DNA of 64,000 nt. Origin: Papaver somniferum (Eukaryota; Streptophyta; Magnoliopsida; Ranunculales; Papaveraceae). Each line of letters starts with the position of its first letter. The first letter of the stretch is position 1. The stretch spans positions 158,359,085-158,423,084 of the forward strand of contig NC_039367.1 in the NCBI RefSeq assembly GCF_003573695.1, in the 5' to 3' direction. A program made the translations under genes and the position numbers. Positions 10,690-20,931 of this stretch are shown here, one piece after another. The notes below the pieces were generated by a model that searched no databases, was not told where the DNA came from, and saw only the letters and a list, made by a program, of their open reading frames with translations.

Positions 10690-11985
10690 TCTGCCATTTC
10701 TCCGTCCACATTGTCTGTGATCAATATCAGTATAGTACTACTAAGAGATTCCTTTATATACAACTACATATTACAATGGTTATTCGTAATTCTCATCTCA
10801 ATATGTGTATATTCATATATATATCCAGTTCTCTTATCTAATGGAATCCCCAATTTCCAAGAAAACCATCAAAAGTTAGACCAAGATATTCAAAACCTGT
10901 CTGAACCAGTGTTCACCAACAAAAAAGTTGTTCTAGCTGAGTCTGATAATAATTGGAAATGGTGTATGGTGGGATACTTATGTTGTGAAACCCTGGTTCC
11001 TACCTCCTCCATCCGCTTCTATATCTGTAATCAGTGGCCTCTAGCTCAATCTCCTACTGTTACAACATTTAGTAGATTGCGCAACAAAATCCTTATTCGA
11101 TTCTTAGCTTAAGATGATTTCAATAGACTTAACTCTCAGAGACCTTGGTTTGTTTGTGGATGCCTAATGGTATTAAAAGTTGTTCCAAAAGAGGGATGGC
11201 CAACAAATCATCAGCTCTACTTCACTGAAGAACTAATGTGGTTTATTCTATGTAATATCCGTAATGAATTCACCGAATTTGAAGACCTTAAAAAACTTAC
11301 TTTCAATATGGGAGAACTCATTGAAGCTCTAGATCCTTACAGTAACCATCCTTTAAAGAAGAATTTCAAGGTGTGTGTCAGAATTTCAGTGCAGAAAGCT
11401 TTACCAGTTGGTCTCCCCCTCTTTACCAGTGGAAGAACTCAACCATTCCTATTGAATGCAGATACATCAAATTTCCAAGATACTTATGTACTTCATTCCG
11501 TGTGCTTGATCATAAAGTTCAAAACTATCCATCTTGGAAATTAAAAAAGAAAACAATTAAAGAAGTTGCGTCTTCTATTAGTAAATATGTTTTCCTGGTG
11601 TCTCAAGACTCATGATGCCATCAGTACCAGAAAATAAACAAGCTGCAACCACCTCCACTGCAATCTTGGATACTGTTATGCAACATACTGATATTGTGCC
11701 AGATACCCAAGTAGGGTCTATTGCTACTCCTGTATGCAATAAAGGAAAAGCTGAGGATAGTAATCAGAAGATGGATAATATCAACCAAAACGGTTTATCA
11801 AACATGTTTTAAATGGGACCTTTCGTCAATCGATTCACAACTTTGAAGATTTTTTATGTTGGACCGATTCAACAAAACATGACTCAGCAGAACAGTGGTT
11901 TACCAATTATCTTCAAACAGGTTACCACCCAGAATGCCACTGTTAAAGATTCTACTACTGGCTATGAACCGACTACGAGTGGTCC
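10690..11985 (+). mobile_element. LINE-B, 5' part (ORF1 region)
   Basis: This is the upstream part of a plus-strand L1-type element whose ORF2 continues at 56378. The sequence stops at GGTCC (11981-11985), where element C is inserted, and GGTCC recurs at 56373-56377 on the far side of C. Joining at that target site puts ORF1 sequence next to the region upstream of the endonuclease in the same orientation. The left limit is approximate. Confidence 0.75.
10711..11985 (+). pseudogene. LINE-B ORF1: DUF4283-like gag with decayed zinc knuckle
   Basis: Fragments in successive frames follow the layout of plant LINE ORF1 proteins of the DUF4283 type, which bind element RNA. In order: WKWCMVGYLCC then NQWPLAQSPTV (from about 10960), SQRPWFVCGCLMVLKVVPKEGW (about 11140), MWFILCNIRNEF, DPYSNHPLKKNFKVCVRI and ALPVGLPL, then after a frameshift IPIECRYIKFPRYLCTSFRVLDHKVQNYPSWK. 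The last piece is the usual zinc knuckle region with cysteines lost. A Gln/Thr/Asn-rich linker follows to 11985. Stops at 11110 and frameshifts near 11400 show it is dead. Assignment rests on motif order, not on a search. Confidence 0.7.
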
Positions 11986-12282
11986 TATTAGAGGATTGCT
12001 CGGTCAAACTCGCATGTGTTGCTATATCAAGCATATTTGTCAATATTAGCGATCAAAACTATATGTCTTGATTTCTAGTATACTTATGACTAAGTCTCGG
12101 TCTAGGATAGTTAGGAATAGTTGAGCTCCAGACTCCATGGCGATTATCTTGCAAAGACGAAGAACTACTCAAGGAACCGGTGGAACTTCATCCGACTAAA
12201 AGTTATGTGGAGACTTGAACTCATCCTGTCACTCAAAAGTCTATCTACTCTATATCCTACGCTTGAGACAACAGTCGTATAA
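11986..12282 (+). repeat. Element C 5' LTR, piece 1
   Basis: Aligns with the start of the 3' LTR (53892-54188): GCTCGGTC, CATATGTTTGTCAATATTAG-like and GGAACCGGTGGAACTTCATC all match. The terminal dinucleotide is TA where the 3' LTR has TG. It ends at TATAA (12278-12282), where B1 begins. Confidence 0.85.
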
Positions 12283-13580
12283 TGATAGACAAATTTATGT
12301 GTCTATTTTGTTCTCAATGTTCCGCATTGTTAGTGCTCGATATTGTACTAATTATGGTGCTTTTGTGTTTGGATAAGTGTTTTTGGAGAAATACATTTGT
12401 GTGGAAAAAGTGCTCGAAAAGTGCTATTTGGACCCCCGGAGAAAATTACTAAAGGTACCCCGGAAAAAGTGTTAAAAGGCACCCTCACTTTGGATTAGGG
12501 CACCCCCAGGCGCCCCAGCTGTTAAAGGTGCCCATATTTTGGATAGGGGCACTTCTTCTTCACGGTTTAAAAATGAAATTTTGGCGGAAAGAAATATACA
12601 GCGATATATCTGGGGAAGATTTTAACGAGTTCTGTTGGAGATTCTCAAAGTATTTGGACTTGATGTATCCTGTTTCGGTAAAACAATATATGGTTTTGAA
12701 GAGTAAAACAAGGCAAAATTTCTTTCCTTTTATAGAACAGAGGAGGTGGAAATACTATCGAAATCTTGTGGAGATTTTTGTCGGATATTTTCAACAGTAT
12801 TGATTGGGAATGATTTGACACACCGAAGTAGGATTGCAGACTGGTTTTTGATCGACAAAATAGAAGATTTTCGTGTATATTTGAGTCAACAGGGAAAGAA
12901 TAATATCTCGAAGATTTGTTGTTATCTGCAAGTTAATGCAGTATATGGGAATATAAAATCCCCTGGGATTCATATCTATCAGTTTAGGGAAGTTCTGAAA
13001 GATTTTGACAGCTCTTCTACGTGTGAAAATAAAGAGAAAATACTTGGGAGATACATTATTAATCGTCAGAAGATGTGAGTATTAACTCGAGAGATATGCA
13101 TCTGTTGGGTATAAATAGGTGATGGGGGACACACAAAAGGGAATGCAGAGTTAGGGGAAGAAATAGAGCGTATAATAGGAAGGTGCAGAGAGTTTTTCTG
13201 TTTTATAATATTTTCACTTCTTGTAAGCACTGCTTTATGATTTTATTAATTATTTGTTATTTTGTTAGATGCCGCATGCTTAGTTCTAAATTCTTTAGAT
13301 GCGTCATGCTTTTAAATTACAAATAATATTTTACGAAATCTATTTTTGGCAAAGAACTAGAGTCACAACTTCTTTTGTTTGAGCTATATTGTCTAGAGTT
13401 AATGACTGAACCATAACAATGTGAAAAGTAGTGGAATCCCGCGTCTCAGCATCTCTTCATCTTGTGAAAAATTGTGTGTATATATTTTTCCTTATTTTCT
13501 TTATTAAGTCTTAAAACAAATTCTCAACAAATATGAGTGAATGAATCATCTTACTACAACATCATTTAAAAACCACACCA
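12283..13580 (+). repeat. B1 LTR 1
   Basis: Starts TGATAGAC and ends ...CCACACCA, followed by ATTTT and the primer site. Compared with LTR 2 it lacks about 140 bp (equivalent to 18662-18801). Otherwise the two are very similar. Reading frames inside it (for example 12528-12803) are taken as non-genic LTR sequence. Confidence 0.85.
13110..13118 (+). promoter_or_regulatory. LTR TATA box (B1 LTR 1)
   Basis: TATAAATAG is a strong TATA element inside the LTR. The same motif sits at the matching place in LTR 2 (18541-18549) and, on the minus strand, in both LTRs of element A. Confidence 0.7.
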
Positions 13581-13585
13581 ATTTT

Positions 13586-13602
13586 TCGCGCCGCCGATGC
13601 GG
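13586..13602 (+). other. B1 primer-binding site
   Basis: TCGCGCCGCCGATGCGG lies five bases after LTR 1. The equivalents in A and D begin TGGCGCC, the tRNA-Asp-type site of Athila/Tat elements. B1 has C at the third-from-end pairing position in both its copies (also 19157-19173), so the change predates the tandem array. Confidence 0.7.
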
Positions 13603-14653
13603 ATTTGTTTATAAATTTTTTTTTAGGTTTTCTTTTTATTATTTTTGTTCTTTTTTATGCGTTTTGGTATTTCTTATTTTCTTTCAGGTTTGGAGCTAAG
13701 CTAAAGAAAAAGAAAAAGTGTTGAAAAGAAAAGCGAAGCTAAAGAAGGAAACAAAGAAGGGATCCAAAAGAAGTAAAGAAGAAGATTTTGTATATAGTTA
13801 ATTTATTTTTATTTTATTTTTAGAAACTGTATATAGGATTTTGTTTTTGTAATTCTTATTTTTATTTTTGGACTTTTTAATTTTTGGATATTTTTATTTT
13901 TTGGACATTATTTTTTTAAAACCCTATGGAAGGGTAGTTTTAAATAAAATGCACAGAGAAGGACGGCGATTACGATATCGCCTCGGCCCTTCGGGTTCGT
14001 ACATGACATAGGAGTCGTGGCCCGAGTCGACTTCAACGGTTCATCCCCCGTCTGGAACGGGAGGTAAGAATTCTAAACACCCGCGAATCTCCTGTCAGCG
14101 GGTTTACTGGATGATTTTGTATGCATATATGTTGAGGAATCGAATACGACTTTTTTAATTTTCTAGTAAAGGGAAAGGCCTATCCATACAAGATAAGGGT
14201 TCGGATTTAATCACCGTTCTCTTCTTGCCCGCCTTAGGAAAACGAAACCAATCGCGAACCTAAGCTTTAAAATTTGGAACAGAACCAGACCTATATGGTA
14301 ACGAGCTTAGTAGGAAAGTCATTCGAAAAATATTGGTTACTCTTTTAAGCATACTTCGAAGTTCATGATGGTTTATGTGAGTTGAATGCGTGACTGCGCC
14401 GCCTTGTAATGCGGTGAGGCCTTTGGTATCAAAGCTCCACGAAGCTTCCCTCGCCTCTATTCGGCTTACTTTGACTCGAATTGATTCCAGAGGGGTTTGC
14501 TCAGATTGTGACGAATTCCTTTTCGAAAGAATAGAAGTTGGTCTAGAAACAATATAAGTGGAACCATCATGCTTTTTGTTTGCTAGATAAAATAGGCTTG
14601 TTGTGGTCGAGTCAGCCTTCTTTGTGTTTGTTTAGAATTCCCTTGCAGTTATG
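13603..14653 (+). other. B1 leader with predicted ~585-nt intron
   Basis: This is non-coding. A donor GGGAG|GTAAGA at 14064 and an acceptor CCCTTGCAG at 14648, three to five bases before the ATG, would remove 14064-14648. Stem CCCGT/ACGGG (14047-14051 with 14057-14061) abuts the donor, and CCCGC/GCGGG (14080-14084 with 14098-14102) follows it. The same donor, stems and spacing occur in A and D. Function is inferred: splice control and/or genomic RNA packaging. Confidence 0.55.
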
Positions 14654-16321
14654 ATGTCGAACTGGTATTATAATAACCAATACAATGAGTATCCGACTGA
14701 GCAGCTTGGACTTTATCCTTTTTATGACCATAGTGTGAATAGTGATTGGGAACGCGAAAATTTTGAAGGTTATGGGTTATACCATGGTGAGCCAAATTAC
14801 TATCCACATGCGCACCGGTCATACGAGCAAGAAGACTATAGCACTAGTTCCTCGTCTTTGGAGGATGCAATGAAACTATTGAAAAGTAGTCCTTTTTATG
14901 ATCCTTCTGATAATTCCTCTTTACTAGAGTCAACACGTAAATTAGCTGAGTCGACACGTAAGTTAGCAGAAATGAATAACTTAGTTTTTGACGAAAGAGA
15001 ACTTTTTATAGAGGAATCCCTCAAGCTGATGGCTGAGACGAACGAAAGACTTGCTCGAAATAATCTTACTTTCCAATATAGTGTTTCCAATAATACCCTT
15101 AAAAATGAGGATAGTTATTTTCATAATCAAGATGACGAGGTTAGAATTGGTAACACTACTTGTTTTGATGAGGTTCGATCATTTTCATGTTATTATAATG
15201 ATGATTATGATGAGGATAGTATCGATGAAGAACATGAAATATGTAGGCATAGTGATCAGGAATTTGTTAATCCAATTAAGCTTTACGATGATAATATTAT
15301 TTCTAGTTCAAATCCAAATAATTTTTATAATTATTCACCTATTCAAAAGGACGAGGATTTGACTAGAGATACCCCCGTTTTAGATGATGTAGTATTTCCT
15401 GTCTACGAAGCCGATGATAGTTTTGAGGAACGAGTTTATTCTGAGAATATTGTTTTAGAGTCTAGACATTTAGAAACATTAGACTTAGAAAAAGAAAATG
15501 AACTCGTAGAAATGAGTGAGTATGAACCCGACTTAGAAGAATCAATTGACCATTTTCGGGAATCCGATGACCTAGAAATTAGGGAATTTGTGACTAGTCT
15601 TTCTAGAGACACAGAAAACTCTAAGTTTGGGGGTGATTATCATTCTCCGTGTGCTTTAACTCTTAAAAAGTTCCCTCGTGTAGGACTTGACATTTGTGCC
15701 TCAACCATCTTACAAGATTATCTTCATATACTTTTTCCTGAACCTAATGATGTCCAAAGACAAGCTCAGTTATTAGAAACCCATCCTCTGGTTGATGTGT
15801 TTGACCCAGGCTATGATACCAAGATTGACTTTGTTTTCCCACCAACAAATTTTCTTCCAATTGTGGGAATATTTGATTTTAAGATTTGTCGGTTATTAAG
15901 TTTTGATACTAAACATAATTACTTTAGGAGATTAGGGTCGACACATTTTCTTAAGGAAGACCAACTCTTTCATCGTGGTCAGTTTTGTGAGTCAAGTCTA
16001 ATTGACTTTAAGGATCCGCAGTTGTTTAGGTTATTGGTATGTGCTTCTAAGTTCCTACTTGAGTATTTCCAGACTCTACAACCTGATCTTAAGAATCCTT
16101 CTTTTGAGGAAGTCCAGTCTATGAAAGCATTTTATTTAGACCCTTTTATAGAGCCTGAACCTGAGCCACAACTAGAGATAGTTGTCTTAAACAAAAAGTT
16201 AAATAAGTGTATGTTCGGTATCTTCTTGGTCTGTTGCAGTTTCCTCTTCTTGTGGTTAGCACTTTTTGATCCAGATGACCCACAATTATTCCGGCTACTT
16301 CTATATGATTCTATGAGGTGA
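14654..16321 (+). CDS. Retrotransposon-borne protein of unknown function (SNWY protein), intact copy
   Basis: An open frame of 555 residues is the only long ORF of element B1. I do not recognise it. The start is the second of two adjacent ATGs (14651, 14654), because the copies at 20223 and 45368 conserve MSNWY. Residues 1-70 are rich in Tyr, Asn and acidic residues (PFYDHSVNSDWERENFEGYG). Residues 75-145 look helical and charged. Residues 150-320 are very acidic. A conserved core near 345-415 has ICASTILQDYLH, FPEPNDV, ETHPLVDV and IDFVFPP. DPQLFRLL occurs near residue 455, then EPEPEPQL, a membrane-like segment (FGIFLVCCSFLFLWLALF, about 521-539), and a second DPQLFRLL in the 17-residue tail. 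It resembles neither gag, protease, RT nor integrase. An env-like or accessory role is possible but unproven. Confidence 0.75.
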   Translation: MSNWYYNNQYNEYPTEQLGLYPFYDHSVNSDWERENFEGYGLYHGEPNYYPHAHRSYEQEDYSTSSSSLEDAMKLLKSSPFYDPSDNSSLLESTRKLAESTRKLAEMNNLVFDERELFIEESLKLMAETNERLARNNLTFQYSVSNNTLKNEDSYFHNQDDEVRIGNTTCFDEVRSFSCYYNDDYDEDSIDEEHEICRHSDQEFVNPIKLYDDNIISSSNPNNFYNYSPIQKDEDLTRDTPVLDDVVFPVYEADDSFEERVYSENIVLESRHLETLDLEKENELVEMSEYEPDLEESIDHFRESDDLEIREFVTSLSRDTENSKFGGDYHSPCALTLKKFPRVGLDICASTILQDYLHILFPEPNDVQRQAQLLETHPLVDVFDPGYDTKIDFVFPPTNFLPIVGIFDFKICRLLSFDTKHNYFRRLGSTHFLKEDQLFHRGQFCESSLIDFKDPQLFRLLVCASKFLLEYFQTLQPDLKNPSFEEVQSMKAFYLDPFIEPEPEPQLEIVVLNKKLNKCMFGIFLVCCSFLFLWLALFDPDDPQLFRLLLYDSMR

Positions 16322-17701
16322 CTAATTCCTTCCGATGTCTGGCTGAAGAATTTAAACTTAGCACTTCTTGGGAGGTAACCCAATCACATGAAACACGGTA
16401 ATATCTTTCCTTAACCCTTTTGCTTCAAATGGTAACAGTTTCTCCTTGTTCATATGCTTTTAATTTTATCTTTAGAACATTGAGGACAATGTTAGATTTA
16501 AGTTTGGGGGTATGGGAGAAACTTTTTAGTTGCATTTTTGAAACTTCTAGCGTCACATGGTATCCGGTTAGCTAAGTTTACATACTGTTTCTCACCGAAA
16601 AGATAGAAATTGGAATGCTAGGGATAACAACTTATTGAGACATTAGAAAAAAAGACATTGAGATCTTTGAAATTCAGGAGAGAACTTGTTCTTTTTAGAG
16701 GGTAACCGTGATGGACCTAACCATCCATGATGGAAAGGCAAGTAGGTCAGGAAATGCCAGAAAGACAAAGCAACCTCACAATGTAGTCGTAGTTACTGGA
16801 TTACGACTCTCTCTCAGTAGAAACTTATCATCATCAACAAGCGGAGTGACATCAAAATCTATGAAGAAAGTTGAAGACGTTTAAGGTTTAGAAGCAATAA
16901 TAGAAAAAGAATAATTCAAAAGTCAAAATTGAAGACTCAGAAGTTATAAGAGCAAATGATATAAGTTGTTTGAATTCATGATACCAAGATATCACAAGTT
17001 GCGAAGATCCAAGTTTTATAGTCCTTCTCTCATGGCCATGTAAATTTTTGTCTTGTAATTTTTTTGTCAAAAAAAAAAAATGAAAAATGAAACATCATTA
17101 CGTTCCTTTTGTTCAATAAGGCCATAGGGAAGAAGAAATTTATAACTAAAGCAAGAAATCGAAGAGAAGAGTTAATTGTCAAGGTTCTATGAGGTTCGAG
17201 AGTTTATCATCAACATTTGAAGACATAAGACGACGTTATTTCTACTGAGCACTGTGAGAGAGCCGAAGAAAGATGCATTTTGGTTGCTTTGTTAGTCTGC
17301 CTTCAATCTGGCACAAGATCTTTCTAGCACTGGTTTAACTCATCACACGTAATCAGTCCAGCTGTGTAGCAGATGTCTCTCTCATTTTTATCTCTCTCCT
17401 AATCTTATCCAGCTGTAAAGCAGCGGACGCATCTTACAATGTATATCTAGCTGTGTAGCGGATATCTCTTTATCTAGCAGTGGTGCGGATGTGTCTCCCC
17501 TTTTCTTCAGTCAGCTTTAGAGCTGACACCTTTAATTTCTCTGGCATTCTAGTTACTTGGAGATAGGTTGAGAATATGTATGTCCTCATAGCTCTTTGGA
17601 TACTTGTGACCAATTACACCTCTGATAAACCCACCAGAGATTAACTCGATTTTATTCTTTTAATTTGCTCGAGACTAGCAAATAATAAGTTTGGGGGTAT
17701 T
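16322..17701 (+). other. B1 3' region with two identical polypurine tracts
   Basis: Non-coding. AAGTTTGGGGGTAT occurs at 16500-16513 and again at 17687-17700, directly before LTR 2. The terminal copy is the expected plus-strand primer; the inner one is a candidate second priming site. Between them are degenerate repeats of CAGCTGTGTAGC-like units (about 17340-17480). The whole segment has a clear homologue in element A at 23532-24720. Confidence 0.7.
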
Positions 17702-19151
17702 TGATTGACGCATTTATGTGTCTATTTTGTTCTCAATGTTCCGCATTGTTAGTGCTCGATATTGTACTAATTATGGTGCTTTTGTGTTTGGATAGGTGTT
17801 TTTGGAGAAATACATTTGTGTGGAAAAAGTGCTCGAAAAGTGCTTTTTTGACCCCCGGAGAAAATTACTAAAGGCACCCCGGAAAAAGTGTTAAAAGGCA
17901 CCCTCACTTTGGATTAGGGCACCCCCAGGCGCCCCAGCTGTTAAAGGTGCCCATATTTTGGATAGGGGGCACTTCTTCTTCACGGTTTAAAAATGAAATT
18001 TTGGCGGAAAGAAATATACAGCAGTAGCGATATATCTGGGAAAGATTTTAACGAGTTCTGTTGGAGATTCTCAAAGGATTTGGACTTGATGTATCCTGTT
18101 TCGGTAAAACAGGATTGGTATATGGTTTTGAAGAGTAAAAAAAGGGAAAATTTCTTTCCTTTTATAGAACAGAGGAGGTGGAATACTATCGAAATCTTGT
18201 GGAGATTTTTGTCGGATATTTTCAACAGTATTGATTGGGAATGATTTGACACATCGAAGTAGGATTGCAGACTGGTTTTTGATCGACAAAATAGAAGATT
18301 TTCGTGTATATTTGAGTCAACAGGGAAAGAATAATATCTCGAAGATTTGTTGTTATCTGCAAGTTAATGCAGTATATGGGAATATAAAATCCCCTGGGAT
18401 TCATATCTATCAGTTTAGGGAAGTTCTGAAAGATTTTGACAGCTCTTCTACGTGTGAAAATAAAGAGAAAATACTTGGGAGATACATTATTAATCGTCAG
18501 AAGATGTGAGTATTAACTCGAGAGATATGCATCTGTTGGGTATAAATAGGTGATGGGGGACACACAAAAGGGAATGCAGAGTTAGGGGAAGAAATAGAGT
18601 GTATAATAGGAAGGTGCAGAGAGTTTTTCTGTTTTATAATATTTTCACTTCTTGTAAGCACTTTTGAGCAATGAAAAATTATTCTGAGTGTGTTTTCACC
18701 ATGTGGAGCTAAACCCCATCACTGTGACGACGGAGGAAGCAAATTTTCATGATTGTGGTAAATGAATTAATTCTTTTATTGACTATTTGCATTGATTTAA
18801 TTGCTTTATGATTTTATTAATTATTTGTTATTTTGTTAGATGCCGCATGCTTAGTTCTAAATTCTTTAGATGCGTCATGCTTTTAAATTACAAATAATAT
18901 TTTACGAAATCTATTTTTGGCAAAGAACTAGAGTCACAACTTCTTTTGTTTGAGCTATATTGTCTAGAGTTAATGACTGAACCATAACAATGTGAAAAGT
19001 AGTGGAATCCCGCGTCTCAGCATCTCTTCATCTTGTGAAAAATTGTGTGTATATATTTTTCCTTATTTTCTTTATTAAGTCTTAAAACAAATTCTCAACA
19101 AATATGAGTGAATGAATCATCTTACTACAACATCATTTAAAAACCACACCA
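17702..19151 (+). repeat. B1 LTR 2
   Basis: 1450 bp, TGATTGAC...CCACACCA, complete relative to LTR 1. It serves as the 3' LTR of unit 1 and the 5' LTR of unit 2. TATAAATAG is at 18541-18549. Confidence 0.85.
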
Positions 19152-19156
19152 ATTTT

Positions 19157-20222
19157 TCGCGCCGCCGATGCGGATTTGTTTATAAATTTTTTTTTAGGTT
19201 TTCTTTTTATTATTTTTGTTCTTTTTTATGCGTTTTGGTATTTCTTATTTTCTTTCAGGTTTGGAGCTAAGCTAAAGAAAAAGAAAAAGTGTTGAAAAGA
19301 AAAGCGAAGCTAAAGAAGGAAACAAAGAAGGGATCCAAAAGAAGTAAAGAAGAAGATTTTGTATATAGTTAATTTATTTTTATTTTATTTTTAGAAACTG
19401 TATATAGGATTTTTTATTTGTAATTCTTATTTTTATTTTTGGACTTTTTAATTTTTGGATATTTTTATTTTTTGGACATTATTTTTTTAAAACCCTATGG
19501 AAGGGTAGTTTTAAATAAAATGCACAGAGAAGGACGGCGATTACGATATCGCCTCGGCCCTTCGGGTTCGTACATGACATAGGAGTCGTGGCCCGAGTCG
19601 ACTTCAACGGTTCATCCCCCGTCTGGAACGGAGGTAAGAATTCTAAACACCCGCGAATCTCCTGTCAGCGGGTTTACTGGATGATTTTGTATGCATATAT
19701 GTGGAGGAATCGAATACGGCTGTTTTAATTTCCTAGTAAAGGGAAAGGCCTAGCCATACAAGATAAGGGTTCGGATTTAATCACCGTTCTCTTCTTGCCC
19801 GCCTTAGGAAAACGAAACCAATCGCGAACCTAAGCTTTAAAATTTGGAACAGAACCAGACCTATATGGTAACGAGCTTAGTAGGAAAGTCATTCGAAAAA
19901 TATTGGTTACTCTTTTAAGCATACTTCGAAGTTCATGATGGTTTATGTGAGTTGAATGCGTGACTGCGCCGCCTTGTAATGCGGTGAGGCCTTTGGTATC
20001 AAAGCTCCACGCAGCTTCCCTCGCCTCTATTCGGCTTACTTTGACTCGAATTGATTCCAGAGGGGTTTGCTCAGATTGTGACGAATTCCTTTTCGAAAGA
20101 ATAGAAGTTGGTCTAGAAACAATATAAGTGGAACCATCATGCTTTTTGTTTGCTAGATAAAATAGGCTTGTTGTGGTCGAGTCAGCCTTCTTTGTGTTTG
20201 TTTAGAATCCCCTGCAGTTAGG
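19157..20222 (+). other. B1 second primer site and leader
   Basis: A near-identical copy of 13586-14653. Primer-site motif at 19157-19173; predicted donor GTAAGA at 19634 and acceptor CCCTGCAG ending at 20217. Confidence 0.65.
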
Positions 20223-20931
20223 ATGTCGAACTGGTATTATAATAACCAATACAATGAGTATCCGACTGAGCAGCTTGGACATTATCCTTTTTATGACCAT
20301 AGTGTGAATAGTGATTGGGAACGCGAAAATTTTGAAGGTTATGGGTTATACCATGGTGAGCCCAATTACTATCCACATGCGCACCGGTCATACGAGCAAG
20401 AAGACTATAGCACTAGTTCCTCGTCTTTGGAGGATGCAATGAAACTATTGAAAAGTAGTCCTTTTTATGATCCTTCTGATAATTCCTCTTTACTAGAGTC
20501 AACACGTAAATTAGTTGAGTCGACACGTAAGTTAGCAGAAATGAATAACTTAGTTTTTGACGAAAGAGAACTTTCTATAGAGGAATCCCTCAAGCTGATG
20601 GATGAGACGAACGAAAGACTTGCTCGAAATAATCTTACTTTCCAATAAAGTGTTTCCAATAATACCCTTAAAAATGAGGATAGTTATTTTCATAATCAAG
20701 ATGACGAGGTTAGAATTGGTAAACTACTTGTTTTGATGAGGTTCGATCATTTTCATGTTATTATAATGAGTATTATGATGAGGATAGTATCGATGAAGAA
20801 CATGAAATATGTAGGCATAGTGATCAGGAATTTGTTAATCCAATTAAGCTTTACGATGATAATATTATTTCTAGTTCAAATCCAAATAATTTTTATAATT
20901 ATTCACCTATTAAAAAGGACGAGGATTTGAC
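20223..20931 (+). pseudogene. SNWY protein, truncated second B1 copy
   Basis: Starts ATGTCGAACTGG and matches the intact copy closely for 141 codons. TAT then becomes a TAA stop at 20646-20648. A base is lost in the GGTAAACTACTTG stretch (about 20720), shifting the frame. Similarity ends abruptly at GAGGATTTGAC (20931), where element C LTR sequence starts. The second half of the ORF, the 3' region and an expected third LTR are absent. Confidence 0.85.

Larger units (their letters stand above)
12283..20931 (+). mobile_element. B1: tandem non-autonomous Athila-like element, LTR-internal-LTR-partial internal
   Basis: Order: LTR 12283-13580, primer site, leader, intact ORF 14654-16321, 3' region with two polypurine tracts, LTR 17702-19151, a second primer site and leader, and a broken ORF 20223-20931. 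The array stops inside the second ORF and joins C LTR sequence directly. The third LTR is missing, and about 130 bases of C LTR (matching 54189-54320) are gone, so a deletion removed the right end. LTR ends TGAT..., the TCGCGCC-type primer site and the leader match elements A and D. There is no gag-pol. Element type is firm; the cause of the right-end loss is inferred. Confidence 0.85.

Noticed and set aside
12528..13078. Overlapping frames, repeated at 17993-18509
   Set aside because: They lie inside B1 LTRs, are conserved only because the LTRs are duplicated, and show no protein features.
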